Counted from the first letter of the stretch, positions 28,375-38,034 are shown. The stretch is DNA of 64,000 bases from Pseudidiomarina homiensis (GCF_003987225.1 NZ_PIPX01000002.1:186001-250000), one strand, 5' to 3'. Numbers and translations: made by a program. Notes: generated from the letters alone by a model not told the origin.

Positions 28375-29886
28375 ATGACATTTACATTTTGCGGAAACTC
28401 GACTTTGGCGACGGCACAACACACCTACAACGTCATCATTATTGGCACAGGCTTTGGCGGTCAGTCAGCGGCTTTGCAATTGTTACGACAGGGGATGACT
28501 GACTTTGTGATGCTCGAACGCCGCGCGTTTATGGGCGGAACGTGGTGCCAAAATTCTTATCCTGGAGCGCAAGTTGACGTGCAGTCGCCGTTGTATTCGC
28601 TAGCGAGTGAGCCGTATCCATGGTCACAAATGTTTGCCGAACAGCCCGAGCTTGAAGCCTACACGAAGCAAGTGCTTGCGAAACATCGGTTGGCTGACAA
28701 AACCAAGCTGAACACTAACGTTACTGAGCTGCGTTGGCTCGATGAACCGCAACAGTGGCAAGTTACCACCAGCCAAGGGGTATTCTTTGCAAAGTCGGTT
28801 ATTAGTGCTCAGGGGCCGCTAAGCAATCCTTTGATGCCTGATTTTGCCGGCCAAGAAAACTTCTGCGGTAAACGTTTTCATACCAATGCATGGGATCACA
28901 GCTACGATTATGCTGGCAAGCGTGTGGCGATTATTGGCAGTGGCGCCAGTGCTGCACAAGTGATTCCTGCGATCGCCAAGCAGGTTGAGCATTTGCATGT
29001 GTTTCAGCGTACGCCACACTGGGTTATGCCGCGTCCCGATCGCAAGTTTGCGCCATGGTTTCGCAAGCTCTTGGGGCTAAAGCCTTTTTATCAGGTGGTA
29101 AGAAAAATCATTTATTGGGCGCTTGAATGGCGGGTATTGGCGTTCAAATACTCCCGCACGCTACTGAAGATTTTTGCCGAACGCGAAGCGCGCGGCCATC
29201 TTCGAAAACAGATCCCCGATGCGGAATTACGGCAGAAATTAACGCCGGACTACACCATTGGTTGCAAAAGAATTATTGTGTCGAATACGCTCTACCCTGC
29301 ATTAGCGAGTGATAAGGTAACCTTGCATGACCGCAATGATGGCATTCGGGAATTTACCGAACATGGTCTGGTAACCCAGCAAGGGCATGAACTCGAGTTA
29401 GACTTGGTCATCTATTCAACGGGCTTCAAGGCTACCGATGGGGCACTGGGTTTTAATGTGGTCGGTTGCGACGGGCAACGCCTAGATGATGCTTGGAAAG
29501 ATTATCCGCGGGCTTACTTAGGAACCATGATGCCAGGCTTCCCGAATTTGTTCTTGGTCACCGGTCCTAATACCGGTATTGGTCATACGTCAGCTATTTT
29601 TGTCATAGAATCGCAGATGATTTATATCATGCGGGTGCTGCAGGAATTGGCGCAGCGTGATGCGTCGAGCGTAGAGGTTACTGTGGCAGCAGAACAACGT
29701 TACACCGACAAAATTCATCATGAGATGGCTCGCACCGTTTGGCAAACGGGTGGTTGCCATAGCTGGTATCAAAGTAACAGCGGTAAAGTTACCGCTATGT
29801 TTCCCGGCTTCAGCTTTGTCTATCGCTACTTAGCTTGGCGCTTTCGGCCACAAGACCATCATTTTAAACACGGAGCATCGGCATGA
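28375..29886 (+). CDS. Baeyer-Villiger-type flavin monooxygenase
   Basis: This is a 503-residue FAD/NADPH monooxygenase. The FAD-binding GTGFGG lies at residues 24-29, the NADPH-binding GSGASAAQ near residue 187, and F-x-G-x3-H-x3-W-D at 163-174 exactly matches the Baeyer-Villiger fingerprint. It would insert oxygen next to a carbonyl, turning a ketone into an ester or lactone. The start is uncertain: the ATG at 28375 has no clear ribosome site, while a TTG at 28405 has GCGGA at the right distance. It heads an operon with a hydrolase (4-bp overlap) and a lactonase-like protein, both suited to open the product. Confidence 0.85.
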   Translation: MTFTFCGNSTLATAQHTYNVIIIGTGFGGQSAALQLLRQGMTDFVMLERRAFMGGTWCQNSYPGAQVDVQSPLYSLASEPYPWSQMFAEQPELEAYTKQVLAKHRLADKTKLNTNVTELRWLDEPQQWQVTTSQGVFFAKSVISAQGPLSNPLMPDFAGQENFCGKRFHTNAWDHSYDYAGKRVAIIGSGASAAQVIPAIAKQVEHLHVFQRTPHWVMPRPDRKFAPWFRKLLGLKPFYQVVRKIIYWALEWRVLAFKYSRTLLKIFAEREARGHLRKQIPDAELRQKLTPDYTIGCKRIIVSNTLYPALASDKVTLHDRNDGIREFTEHGLVTQQGHELELDLVIYSTGFKATDGALGFNVVGCDGQRLDDAWKDYPRAYLGTMMPGFPNLFLVTGPNTGIGHTSAIFVIESQMIYIMRVLQELAQRDASSVEVTVAAEQRYTDKIHHEMARTVWQTGGCHSWYQSNSGKVTAMFPGFSFVYRYLAWRFRPQDHHFKHGASA

Positions 29887-30821
29887 GAAAATTTTTACTC
29901 GGTGTAGGTATTGCCTTTATTGTCTTGTGGGGCGCGACCTGGCACCCATTAACTGGGCAGCTGGTTTATCAGGGCACGCAGCGCATTGAAGCGGCACTTT
30001 ATGGTTTTGCGAAAGGTGAGGTTGCTTTAGGTGACATCACTTTCTCGGTGTACCGGCGATCGGCACAGCGTGAAAATGCACCTACGCTGCTGTTGTTGCA
30101 CGGCTACACCGCCTCGAAAGAGTTGTGGCTGCGCTTTGCGAATCGTATTGACGAACGTTACAACATTATCATTCCAGATCTGGCCGGCCATGGTGAAACA
30201 GGCTTTGATCCACAATGGAGTTATAGTCCAAGTGCTCAAGCAACGCGCTTAGAGCGGTTACTTGATGCGTTCGAAATTAACTCTGCCACGGTTATCGGTA
30301 ATTCCATGGGTGGACTGATTGCTGCGAACTTTGCGCTGCAATACCCCGAGCGAACCGATGGTATTGTGGTCATTGATCCCGCGGGTGTGACGGCTCCGGT
30401 TCCGAGTCGTGCCGAGAAACTCTTTCAGCAAGGTCAATCACCGTTTGAAATCGATGACTGGGAAGACTTTCAAGAGTTTTATGCCATGACCATGGCTGAA
30501 CCGCCTTATATTCCGAAGTTTGTGCTGCGCAGCATGGCCAAGCGGTATCAAGAACACAAAGCGGAATACATTCAAATTGCCGAAGATTTTCGCAATCTCG
30601 ATCAGCTTGATGGGCGTTTAAATGAGATTACTGTACCGTCATTGATTATTTGGGGAAGTGCGGATCAACTGCTCGATGTGAGTTCAGCAGCAGTGTGGTA
30701 TAAAGGTATTCCCAACGCCGAACTTGAGATTTTCGAAGGCGTTGGTCATATGCCCATGGTCGAGCGCCCAGCGCAGACCTCTGAACGTGTCGTAACGTTT
30801 GTGAACAAGCACATAGAATAA
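29883..30821 (+). CDS. Membrane-anchored alpha/beta hydrolase
   Basis: This is a 312-residue hydrolase with an N-terminal hydrophobic anchor (residues 4-20) and a classical alpha/beta fold: oxyanion LLLLHGYTAS, nucleophile Ser in VIGNSMGGL, acid in IIWGSADQLLD and His in GVGHMPMVERP. It resembles meta-cleavage and lipase-type hydrolases. The 4-bp overlap with the monooxygenase gene and the following lactonase-like gene suggest it cleaves the ester made by the first enzyme. The anchor or signal would put it at the periplasmic face. Confidence 0.82.
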   Translation: MRKFLLGVGIAFIVLWGATWHPLTGQLVYQGTQRIEAALYGFAKGEVALGDITFSVYRRSAQRENAPTLLLLHGYTASKELWLRFANRIDERYNIIIPDLAGHGETGFDPQWSYSPSAQATRLERLLDAFEINSATVIGNSMGGLIAANFALQYPERTDGIVVIDPAGVTAPVPSRAEKLFQQGQSPFEIDDWEDFQEFYAMTMAEPPYIPKFVLRSMAKRYQEHKAEYIQIAEDFRNLDQLDGRLNEITVPSLIIWGSADQLLDVSSAAVWYKGIPNAELEIFEGVGHMPMVERPAQTSERVVTFVNKHIE

Positions 30822-30839
30822 CAACAGGGACTTCAGATC

Positions 30840-31922
30840 ATGTCGAAACGTCATGCGCTAGCGCCGAGTGCGGTCATTGTTGTGCTGGTTGTCATTGGCT
30901 ATCTATTATTTTGGCCGGTACCTATCGAGCCGCGGGCGTGGAATGCCCCGCGTGATCAAGGTTTTGTCGGTGCTTATGCACAAAATAATGCTTTGCAGGA
31001 CGCGCAATCAGTAGCTTTGCCGCATTCGCAAGGACCAGAAGATATAGCTTTAGACAGTGAAGGCCGGCCAGTTTTTGGTCTGCTGAACGGTGATATTGTG
31101 CGGCGCGAACATAATGGTGACTTCTCGATTGTGACGACCACTGGTGGTCGTCCGTTAGGACTAGAATTCGGTCCAGATGGCACTTTATGGATTGCCGATG
31201 CCTATTTAGGGCTCATGCGTTGGTCAGTCGAAACCGGACTTGAGCTTGTGGTGACTGAAGTCGATGGCCGCGAGGTGCGTTACGCCGATGATGTCGACGT
31301 TGCTGCCGACGGTACCGTTTATTTTTCTGATGCCTCGTCACGTTTTGCTGCGGATCAGTACGGCACTTACCAAGCGAGTCTGCTGGATATTATGGAGCAC
31401 GCTGGCAACGGCCGCCTACTTGCCTATGATGCGAGTAGTGGTCGTACGTATACCGTGCTTGGTGGTTTGCACTTCGCTAATGGCGTTGCGGTAAGTCATG
31501 ATAACCGTTGGGTGCTGGTCGCCGAAACCGGTAGCTACCGGATTCTACGCATTGGTATTGGTGATGATAACAATGGGCGAATTGAAGCCGTGATGGAGAA
31601 CCTTCCGGGCTTTCCAGATAACATTAACGATGCGCCCAACGGTAAATTTTGGATTGGTCTCGTCAGCCCTCGCAGTGCGCCCCTTGATGCGCTATCGAAT
31701 TACCCTTTTGTGCGCACCATTGTCCAGCGCCTACCTAGCTTTATGCGTCCACAAGCACAGCGTTACAGTCATTTAGTTGCGATTGATGTTAATGGTAATG
31801 TGTTGCGCAGCTTGCAAGATCCGACTGGGCAATTTGCTCATGTGACAGGGGCTGCTGAAAGTGACACGAAACTTTTTCTCAGCAGCCTCCATGAATCGGC
31901 CTTTGCGGAGTTAGAGCTCTAA
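30840..31922 (+). CDS. SMP-30/strictosidine synthase-like beta-propeller protein
   Basis: This 360-residue protein has an N-terminal hydrophobic anchor (10-28) and a six-bladed propeller. Blade motifs are seen in [54 protein letters not shown] and [17 protein letters not shown]. The Glu, Asn and Asp residues at blade tops are the divalent-metal ligands of gluconolactonase/SMP-30 type lactonases. Third gene of the monooxygenase operon, 18 bp after the hydrolase, it may open a lactone product. It overlaps the convergent mscL remnant by 4 bp. Confidence 0.82.
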   Translation: MSKRHALAPSAVIVVLVVIGYLLFWPVPIEPRAWNAPRDQGFVGAYAQNNALQDAQSVALPHSQGPEDIALDSEGRPVFGLLNGDIVRREHNGDFSIVTTTGGRPLGLEFGPDGTLWIADAYLGLMRWSVETGLELVVTEVDGREVRYADDVDVAADGTVYFSDASSRFAADQYGTYQASLLDIMEHAGNGRLLAYDASSGRTYTVLGGLHFANGVAVSHDNRWVLVAETGSYRILRIGIGDDNNGRIEAVMENLPGFPDNINDAPNGKFWIGLVSPRSAPLDALSNYPFVRTIVQRLPSFMRPQAQRYSHLVAIDVNGNVLRSLQDPTGQFAHVTGAAESDTKLFLSSLHESAFAELEL

Positions 31923-32287
31923 CCTTCGGTAGGTGGCAACTCTGATGTGCAGTTCGGGCAGCGTGTGGCTTTTAGCAGTATGGTTGAGAAGCAAAAACCA
32001 CAACTCTTGGTCGTCACCGGCGCTGGCTCTTCTTTCGTGCGCAAGCTATTCATACCTTTAACCAGCCAAAAGACGGCAAAAGCAACAATTACAAAGCTAA
32101 TTGTATTGGTAATAAACAGCCCGTAATTGATGGTTACGGCACCTGCTCCTTGGGCGTCCGCAAGGGCTACATAAGGGCCTGGGTTTTCGATCCCAGCCTT
32201 TAAAACGACAAACATGTCATTAAAATCGACACCGCCAAGCAACAGGCCGATGGGCGGCATGATGATGTCCGCGACAAAGCTTTTCAC
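31919..32287 (-). pseudogene. mscL: N-terminally truncated large-conductance mechanosensitive channel with zinc-ribbon tail
   Basis: The open frame begins at GTG 32287, directly after an in-frame TGA, with [20 protein letters not shown]. That aligns to about residue 35 onward of normal MscL. The first 34 or so residues, holding the N-terminal helix and most of the pore-lining first helix, are missing, and no trace of them was found in other frames upstream, which is already the start of the next gene. The second helix ([19 protein letters not shown]) is intact. The C-terminal tail carries two CxxC motifs (CGFC and CPNC), a zinc ribbon. The channel is most likely dead; a new short membrane protein is the alternative. 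Confidence 0.72.
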
Positions 32288-32332
32288 TCATTTATTCATT
32301 CTGACTTGTGAGCTTGCGGAAGCTCTTCCATA

Positions 32333-33493
32333 ATGGGTTCATCTCATTTAAGCCAGATGGTGCTCGCGATGATCAACCTCGCCGATTTAACGACCCCTTA
32401 TTTGTTGCTCGATACTGCCAAAATGACACGTAATATTGACCGGCTGCAAGCGCACATGGACAAGCTTGGCGTGACGTTACGACCGCATGTAAAAACGGCG
32501 AAGTCGATTGATGTTGTGCGGCGTTTATTTACCAATGGCGTGGGGCCGATCACCGTGTCAACGCTGAAAGAAGCGGAATACTTTGCGGAGCATGGCTTTA
32601 CTGACATTACGTATGCCGTGGGGATTAGTCCTGATAAATTGCCGCGAGTATTAGAGCTATTGCGGTCCGGCGTCACGGTGCGTGTATTGCTCGACAGCAT
32701 GGCCCAAGCGCAGGCTGTGGTAAGTTATGCGCAAAAAGCCGGCGTTACGATTCCGGCATTGCTTGAAATTGATTGTGATGGTGAGCGTGCGGGGCTGACC
32801 AAAAATGACCCTAAGATCGTCGAAATCGCGCAGTTATTGCACGAAAACAATCAATTTTCGGGGATTTTAATGCATGCAGGGGGCTCCTATCATTGCCCCG
32901 ATAAAGCCGCAAAAGAGGCCGCTGCTGAACACGAGCGTGCCACCGCGGTAGCTGTGCGCGACACGCTACAGAAGGCTGACATTGACTGCGCAACGGTAAG
33001 CGTGGGGTCGACGCCGACCGCTCACTTTGCGAAAAACTTAAGCGGTGTTACCGAAGTCCGTGCCGGGGTTTATGTCTTTCAAGACTTGGTTATGGCCGGA
33101 TTACATGTTTGTGCGCTTAGCGATATTGCGATTAGTGTTGTGGCGACGGTGATTGGTGATCGACCGGACAAGGGATGGATTATGACCGATGCTGGATGGA
33201 TGGCGTTATCGCGCGATCGCGGTACGGCTCAGCAAGAACTTGACCAAGGCTACGGGGTAGTGTGTGCGATGGATGGTACACCGTACCAAGATCTTATTGT
33301 GAGTAGCACCAGCCAAGAGCACGGAATCGTAGCGGTGCGCAAAGGCAGCAAAGCGAAGTTACCGCCATTGGAAGTTGGCGACCAGGTGCGGATTTTACCT
33401 AATCACGCTTGTGCCACGGCCAGCCAGTTCGAAGGTTATGTGGTTCCTGACAATAACGAACTGGTGTTCTGGCCGCGCATCAACTATTGGTGA
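32333..33493 (+). CDS. PLP-dependent D-threonine aldolase/D-serine dehydratase-like enzyme
   Basis: This is a fold-III PLP enzyme of 374-386 residues with the PLP lysine in RPHVKTAKS, strands HAGGSY and VSVGSTPTAHFAKN, and a metal site His-x-Cys in LPNHACAT near the C-terminus. That metal site is typical of the D-threonine aldolase/DSD1 family (alanine racemase N-terminal fold). It would cleave D-threonine-like beta-hydroxy amino acids or dehydrate D-serine. Starts at 32333, 32357 and 32369 are all possible; homology begins just after MINLADL, favouring 32369. It adds to the D-amino-acid theme of the first 8 kb but is 25 kb away. Confidence 0.85.
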   Translation: MGSSHLSQMVLAMINLADLTTPYLLLDTAKMTRNIDRLQAHMDKLGVTLRPHVKTAKSIDVVRRLFTNGVGPITVSTLKEAEYFAEHGFTDITYAVGISPDKLPRVLELLRSGVTVRVLLDSMAQAQAVVSYAQKAGVTIPALLEIDCDGERAGLTKNDPKIVEIAQLLHENNQFSGILMHAGGSYHCPDKAAKEAAAEHERATAVAVRDTLQKADIDCATVSVGSTPTAHFAKNLSGVTEVRAGVYVFQDLVMAGLHVCALSDIAISVVATVIGDRPDKGWIMTDAGWMALSRDRGTAQQELDQGYGVVCAMDGTPYQDLIVSSTSQEHGIVAVRKGSKAKLPPLEVGDQVRILPNHACATASQFEGYVVPDNNELVFWPRINYW

Positions 33494-33967
33494 TTAGTCA
33501 GCGGTTTGTGGTGTGGCGGTACGAGTGGCATTCCAATTAACTGCCTGCCACTGGCCTCGGCGTTCGACCATCACGCCGGTATTCAAAAACGTCTCGCGGT
33601 TGCCCGTGGCGACATCGGTTGAAACTAAGGTGAAGTTGATAATAATGCTCGGCCCAAAAGCTTTGAGCTCAATGTCTTCGGCGGTATACCATGCGGTCAC
33701 TTCATCTTCAGGAATCATGGTCGTGTCGGTCATGCCTTCCATCAGTTGCGACTTACCAAAACGCACCCCAGACGAACTTGTGTAGGTTAATTCTGGTGCC
33801 CAAAACACATCATGGGCGTGTACGTCATTCACTGAAGCACCGTAAAGAAAGTCCTCGACGGCACTGGTGACCGCAAACTGTTCTGCATCACTAATTGGAC
33901 GTGCCTCTTGCGCTGAAGCAAGGGGCGCAAAAATAAACAGGCAAACTGCTAGAACTATTGAACGCAT
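33494..33967 (-). CDS. Exported NTF2-like (DUF4440/SnoaL-like) protein
   Basis: This is a 157-residue precursor with a clear signal peptide (MRSIVLAVCLFIFAPLASAQ) and a cystatin/NTF2-like alpha+beta domain containing FLYGASVNDVHAHDVFWAPELTYTSS and VMVERRGQWQAVNWNATR. Domains of this shape serve as small-ligand binders or as enzymes; no active site can be named. It is the third gene of an operon with the M24 peptidase and the LOG protein (13-bp gap). Confidence 0.7.
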   Translation of the reverse strand: MRSIVLAVCLFIFAPLASAQEARPISDAEQFAVTSAVEDFLYGASVNDVHAHDVFWAPELTYTSSSGVRFGKSQLMEGMTDTTMIPEDEVTAWYTAEDIELKAFGPSIIINFTLVSTDVATGNRETFLNTGVMVERRGQWQAVNWNATRTATPQTAD

Positions 33968-33980
33968 AAAAAATCCTTAC

Positions 33981-34574
33981 TTAAGTTTCGTTGGCGTTGA
34001 TCCATTTAGGCTGCTTGGGTGGCTCGTAAGCTGCCATGAGCTCCAACAGGGTGTGTGGGTCATTGTGATTAAGTAGTAAATGGCGGTGCTCATCGCGAAT
34101 AAAGCCTTGCGAAATCGCTCCTTCGAGAAAGCTTAATAAGCCCTCATAGAAACCGTCAACATTCAGCACCGCACAGCTTTTCTGGTGGAAACCAAGCTGA
34201 GCCCAGGTCAGCATTTCGAACAGTTCTTCTAAGGTTCCCATACCGCCGGGTAGCGCAATGAAGCCATCGGCGAGCTCCGCCATTTTGGCTTTGCGAGCGT
34301 GCATGGACTCGACCACATGAAGTTCTGTGAGTCCCTCATGAGCAAGCTCCTTGTCCACTAAAGCTTGCGGGATCACGCCAATAACCTTACCGCCGTTCGC
34401 CAACACACGATCAGCAAGAATGCCCATGAGGCCGACGCTTGAGCCCCCGTATACCAGCGTAATCCCCGCTTGACTGAGTTCGTCGGCGAGTTGTAGCGCA
34501 GCGTCTTGATAGACGGGGCTGAAGCCAGGGTTGGCACCGCAATAAACACAAATACTCTGAAATGAACTATTCAT
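33981..34574 (-). CDS. LOG family protein (nucleotide 5'-monophosphate phosphoribohydrolase-like)
   Basis: This is a 197-residue Rossmann protein of the LOG/TIGR00730 type. It has the catalytic PGGMGTLEELFEMLTW motif near residue 110 and the nucleotide-binding YCGANPG and YGGSSVGLMG stretches. Such enzymes split the base from nucleoside 5'-monophosphates (PpnN/LOG-like). The start at 34574 (MNSSFQSICVYCGA) follows AGGAATCC; an ATG ten codons earlier would overlap the M24 peptidase gene. It lies 11 bp after that gene. Confidence 0.86.
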   Translation of the reverse strand: MNSSFQSICVYCGANPGFSPVYQDAALQLADELSQAGITLVYGGSSVGLMGILADRVLANGGKVIGVIPQALVDKELAHEGLTELHVVESMHARKAKMAELADGFIALPGGMGTLEELFEMLTWAQLGFHQKSCAVLNVDGFYEGLLSFLEGAISQGFIRDEHRHLLLNHNDPHTLLELMAAYEPPKQPKWINANET

Positions 34575-34585
34575 AAGGATTCCTG

Positions 34586-35956
34586 CTAACGAATAACATG
34601 CCATTGCGTCTGGCGACCCGCTAAATAAGTGACGCGTTTACCGTCAAATAATGCACTTTGTTCAAGCATAATTTGTACGTTTTGGCCGTCCCACATGTCG
34701 AGTGGAACTTTGGCATTCCCCTCAATGGCATAGGCAGTGTTGGCATACAAAGGCCAGTCACCCCGAATCGGTGTCGGGCCTTGATTGTCCCACATGCCAA
34801 TGGTGGGGCCTGGGGCATGCCCGTAAAAGCCTAAAGGATGCGTGTAGGTGCTGGTGATCATGCTTTCGGCAGTCGTTTTTGCGATGGTTGCGTCAAGCAC
34901 TTCGTTACCGGTGCGACCGACCTTGAAGGCGTCGGTCAAGTGATCTTGCCATTGGTTACCCACAGCCAACGCGGCTTGTAGTTCTGCGGGGACATCGGTC
35001 TCGCCAAAATTGAGGACATAACCAAGTTCTTGGGTGTCTGTGCACAGTTTAAGGTAACAAATTCCCACATCTGTGTGGATAACATCGCCACGTTGAATGG
35101 TCTTGCCACTTTGTCCACAGAACGGCTGTTCATCAGTACAGCCTTGGTCTTTGCGTTGCAAGGTTACATAGGGCATGAACCAGACCGGCAGTTGCAGCTC
35201 GGCAAAGCGCTCGCGGATATACCATGCGACATCCTCCGTGGTCGTGACGCCTGGAGTAATAACGCGGTTACTAAAAGCTTCCGCAATGACGGCCCGCGCT
35301 AAACTGACCACTTGCGGGTAAACTTCGATTTCTTCCGCTGTGCGAGTTTCAACCCAACGCACCACAAGCTCTTCAGCAGAGACGAGACGCTGTGCTAACT
35401 CGGCTGGCAGTACTTCTTGCAAGCGTTGTTGCAAACCATGGGTCAGGCCATCGGCGACTGGCCAATCGCGAGACACATTAATGCCAATGCGTTGCGGGTT
35501 CTTGTCGGCGATTAAATCTGCGAGAGCTTGCCACTGCGCATCAAGTTCGCCGCCGGCCCATGCTGATTCGTAGGGTTCACCAAGTGGATAACGATTGACC
35601 GAAAGTCGTTCGATGCTGCCGTCTGCTAACCGGTTAAAGACCAGCATGGTGGTTCGCCGTGCGGCAAAAGTGGGCTGCGGTACCAACGTGTAATACACAG
35701 GATCTTCTGCGTACTCACGATTGATGACCAGCCACATATCGAGTTCAGCTTCGTTCATCAGTTTCGGTAACAGCTCAGTCAGCCGTGTGTTAAGCATACG
35801 ATTTTCGGGCTCAATACGGTCTTTATAGCTGAGTACGGAAAGGTTGTCGGCGCTGGTAAACACGCGCCCTTGGTCAGCCTCGTAGGCTGCGGCAGTAACG
35901 CTTACCTGCGGTGCCACTAGGGCCAATCCGAGTAGTGCTTTTATTATTGTTTTCAT
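34586..35956 (-). CDS. Exported M24 family metallopeptidase (Xaa-Pro peptidase-like)
   Basis: This is a 456-residue precursor: signal peptide (1-25), creatinase-like N-domain and a pita-bread M24 domain at about 220-450. Metal ligands are seen as the Asp pair in IHTDVGICYLKLCTD, His in HPLGFYGHAPGP and Glu in YAIEGNA. The fold suits a prolidase or aminopeptidase P acting on X-Pro peptides in the periplasm. It leads an operon with the LOG and NTF2-like genes. It ends before, and is on the same strand as, the cryptochrome gene, with an 87-bp gap. Confidence 0.85.
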   Translation of the reverse strand: MKTIIKALLGLALVAPQVSVTAAAYEADQGRVFTSADNLSVLSYKDRIEPENRMLNTRLTELLPKLMNEAELDMWLVINREYAEDPVYYTLVPQPTFAARRTTMLVFNRLADGSIERLSVNRYPLGEPYESAWAGGELDAQWQALADLIADKNPQRIGINVSRDWPVADGLTHGLQQRLQEVLPAELAQRLVSAEELVVRWVETRTAEEIEVYPQVVSLARAVIAEAFSNRVITPGVTTTEDVAWYIRERFAELQLPVWFMPYVTLQRKDQGCTDEQPFCGQSGKTIQRGDVIHTDVGICYLKLCTDTQELGYVLNFGETDVPAELQAALAVGNQWQDHLTDAFKVGRTGNEVLDATIAKTTAESMITSTYTHPLGFYGHAPGPTIGMWDNQGPTPIRGDWPLYANTAYAIEGNAKVPLDMWDGQNVQIMLEQSALFDGKRVTYLAGRQTQWHVIR

Positions 35957-36043
35957 AAGGCTACCTCATAACGCAACCTAAGGGTTGCTGATGTATTGAG
36001 CATGCCGTTGATAGTAGCGGTGATTGCCTGGCAGAGGCAAGCA

Positions 36044-37384
36044 CTACGTTGAGTGTGGCCAGTCTGCGGCGTCGATCCAATCGGGTTGAGCGGCGACGTC
36101 ACCTTGCCAATGTTGAATGAACGCCTGGTTCGGATCGTACTGTTGCGTTTGCTTGTCGAGGTCAAAACGGCGATGGCCGCGCGGATCGGCGCCAACGCCT
36201 GCAAGATACTGCCAATTGCCCCAATTGGAGGCAACATCGTAGTCGATGAGCTGCTGTTCAAAAAAAGCTGCGCCATAGCGCCAGTCAAGTTGGAGTTCAT
36301 GAACGAAGCAACTGGCAACCAGCTGCCGTCCACGGTTCGACATGTAGCCCGTGGCATTTAATTGGTTCATACAGGCATTCACCAACGGATAAGCCGTGGT
36401 ACCACTACACCATTGTTGCCAGCGCGCAGCATAGAAGCTGGTCTGCGGTCGTTTACCTTGGATGCCCGCAAAACGAAACAGAACATGGTCATACTTATGG
36501 GCATACCATTGAAAGTATTCGCGCCAGAGTAATTCAAAAAAAATCCAGTAGGTACTTTCATTGGCACCTTGGCTTTTTTCGTAGTTACGCAGTTCATGTT
36601 GCACGCGACGTACACTTAACGAGCCATTGGCGAGCCACGGCGATAGTTTTGTCGACGATGACCAGTCGTCGAGCGCGTTACGGGTTACCTTGTAGCTGCT
36701 GGCTGAATCACTTGCAAAATAGCTTTGTAGGTGTTGCCATGCGGCGCGTTCGCCGCCAGTAAAGTGCGGATTTGCCGTTGTCGTTATCGCTGGTAATACA
36801 CTGGCGTGTTTACGTACCCATGCTTCGATAAAGGGCGGCGGTGGGGGTAACTGGCGTGGTGGCGCGATGGGTTCGGCGATCGCGTCACGTAAATTGTCGT
36901 TTTCGAGTGTGCGGCGGAATTTGGAGAAGCTTTCAGGGAGCTCAGCAAGCGTGAAAGGGAATTGCGCCGCTCGAAAGAGCGTATTAGTGCAAACAACATG
37001 GTGCTTAATGAGCGGGTAACGCCGCTGCAAAAGCTGCTGATAGACACGCTCATAGTAGCCAGCATGTTCACTGCTGTAGACGACATCGATCGGATAATGA
37101 GCCAACAGCTCAGCGAACGTGTGCAGAGGGCTTTGCATGGTGACAATAAGCTCTTGGCCTAGCGATTTTAGTTGGCTACGTAAATCCGTTAGGGATTCAA
37201 GTAAAAAGCGCCATCGGTGAGCCCCAATCGTCAGCAACCCATATCGGTTAGCTTGAAACCATTTAGGGTTCACGCAGTAGATAAAAAGTAACTGCTCACA
37301 TTCCTGTGCAGCTTTATGAATTAGTGGGTTATCATCTAAGCGCAAATCTTCGCGTAACCAAATGATTCCAGTTCGATGTGTCAT
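36044..37384 (-). CDS. DASH-type cryptochrome/photolyase
   Basis: This 446-residue flavoprotein has an N-terminal photolyase Rossmann domain (GIIWLREDLRLDDNPL) and a C-terminal FAD-binding helical domain. The latter has NRGRQLVASCFVHELQLDWR and the DASH-like stretch ASNWGNWQYLAGVGADPRGHRRF followed by DKQTQQYDP. Cry-DASH proteins repair cyclobutane dimers in single-stranded DNA and may act as blue-light sensors. It is divergent from the heme oxygenase operon with only 74 bp between the chosen starts, so the two light-linked units share a control region. Confidence 0.9.
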   Translation of the reverse strand: MTHRTGIIWLREDLRLDDNPLIHKAAQECEQLLFIYCVNPKWFQANRYGLLTIGAHRWRFLLESLTDLRSQLKSLGQELIVTMQSPLHTFAELLAHYPIDVVYSSEHAGYYERVYQQLLQRRYPLIKHHVVCTNTLFRAAQFPFTLAELPESFSKFRRTLENDNLRDAIAEPIAPPRQLPPPPPFIEAWVRKHASVLPAITTTANPHFTGGERAAWQHLQSYFASDSASSYKVTRNALDDWSSSTKLSPWLANGSLSVRRVQHELRNYEKSQGANESTYWIFFELLWREYFQWYAHKYDHVLFRFAGIQGKRPQTSFYAARWQQWCSGTTAYPLVNACMNQLNATGYMSNRGRQLVASCFVHELQLDWRYGAAFFEQQLIDYDVASNWGNWQYLAGVGADPRGHRRFDLDKQTQQYDPNQAFIQHWQGDVAAQPDWIDAADWPHST

Positions 37385-37458
37385 GGATTGCCATCATTGT
37401 CTTAATGTGTCTAGTATTACGTAACTCAGGCTTATCTAGATCGGATGTAAGGTCCAAC

Positions 37459-38034
37459 ATGACGCAGCTGTTTCAAGATCTCAAACAAGCGACCTGTAGT
37501 GCACACCGAAAGTTGGATCATCATCCGCTTCTCGCGCGGTTAATGCACCGTGATTTAACGTTCACACACTACCGTGAAACGCTGGCGCAAATGAGGCTAG
37601 CGCACTCGGAATTAGAAGATCGAGTCGTCGATTTCTGGCGTGTACAAAAGCATACTTATCAACCCGAACCTCGCAAGCATTTGCTAGAACAAGAATTGCA
37701 GCAGCTTGGGGTAAGTATTTACCAATTACACCCTGCTACTGACTCTGGTGAAGGCCAAGTTGCGCCCCTTCATTCCTTAAGTGAAGCGGTAGGAGCAACT
37801 TATGTGTTAGAGGGTTCGCGACTGGGTGGCATGGTTTTGGCGCGGGCGATCGAAACGCGTCTTGTGGGGCACCGCTGTTTATTCTTCAGCGGCGACGGTG
37901 CATGTCACTGGGAAAATTTCCAACGGTTTTGTGCTGATGCTAGCGAGCACATAGAGCGATCCACTGCCATCACTACCGCTGTACAAAGTTTTGAACGTTA
38001 TTATTCTGTCATTAACACAAAGAGGATTGCATGA
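37459..38034 (+). CDS. bphO: Heme oxygenase (biliverdin-producing, BphO-like)
   Basis: This is a 191-residue heme oxygenase with proximal His in ATCSAHRKLDHHPLL and the distal-helix GSRLGGMVLARAIE stretch. It cleaves heme to biliverdin, the chromophore of bacteriophytochromes, and a phytochrome gene is present at 51929. The start at 37459 follows TAAGGT; an ATG at 37378 would add a run of residues with no homology and overlap the cryptochrome start. The stop overlaps the permease start by 4 bp. It is not adjacent to the phytochrome gene, which is 14 kb away on the same strand. Confidence 0.88.
   Translation: MTQLFQDLKQATCSAHRKLDHHPLLARLMHRDLTFTHYRETLAQMRLAHSELEDRVVDFWRVQKHTYQPEPRKHLLEQELQQLGVSIYQLHPATDSGEGQVAPLHSLSEAVGATYVLEGSRLGGMVLARAIETRLVGHRCLFFSGDGACHWENFQRFCADASEHIERSTAITTAVQSFERYYSVINTKRIA

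Noticed and set aside
35953-36357. Open frame of 134 codons on the minus strand inside the cryptochrome gene
   Set aside because: It lies in another frame of a clear DASH cryptochrome and shows no family features.
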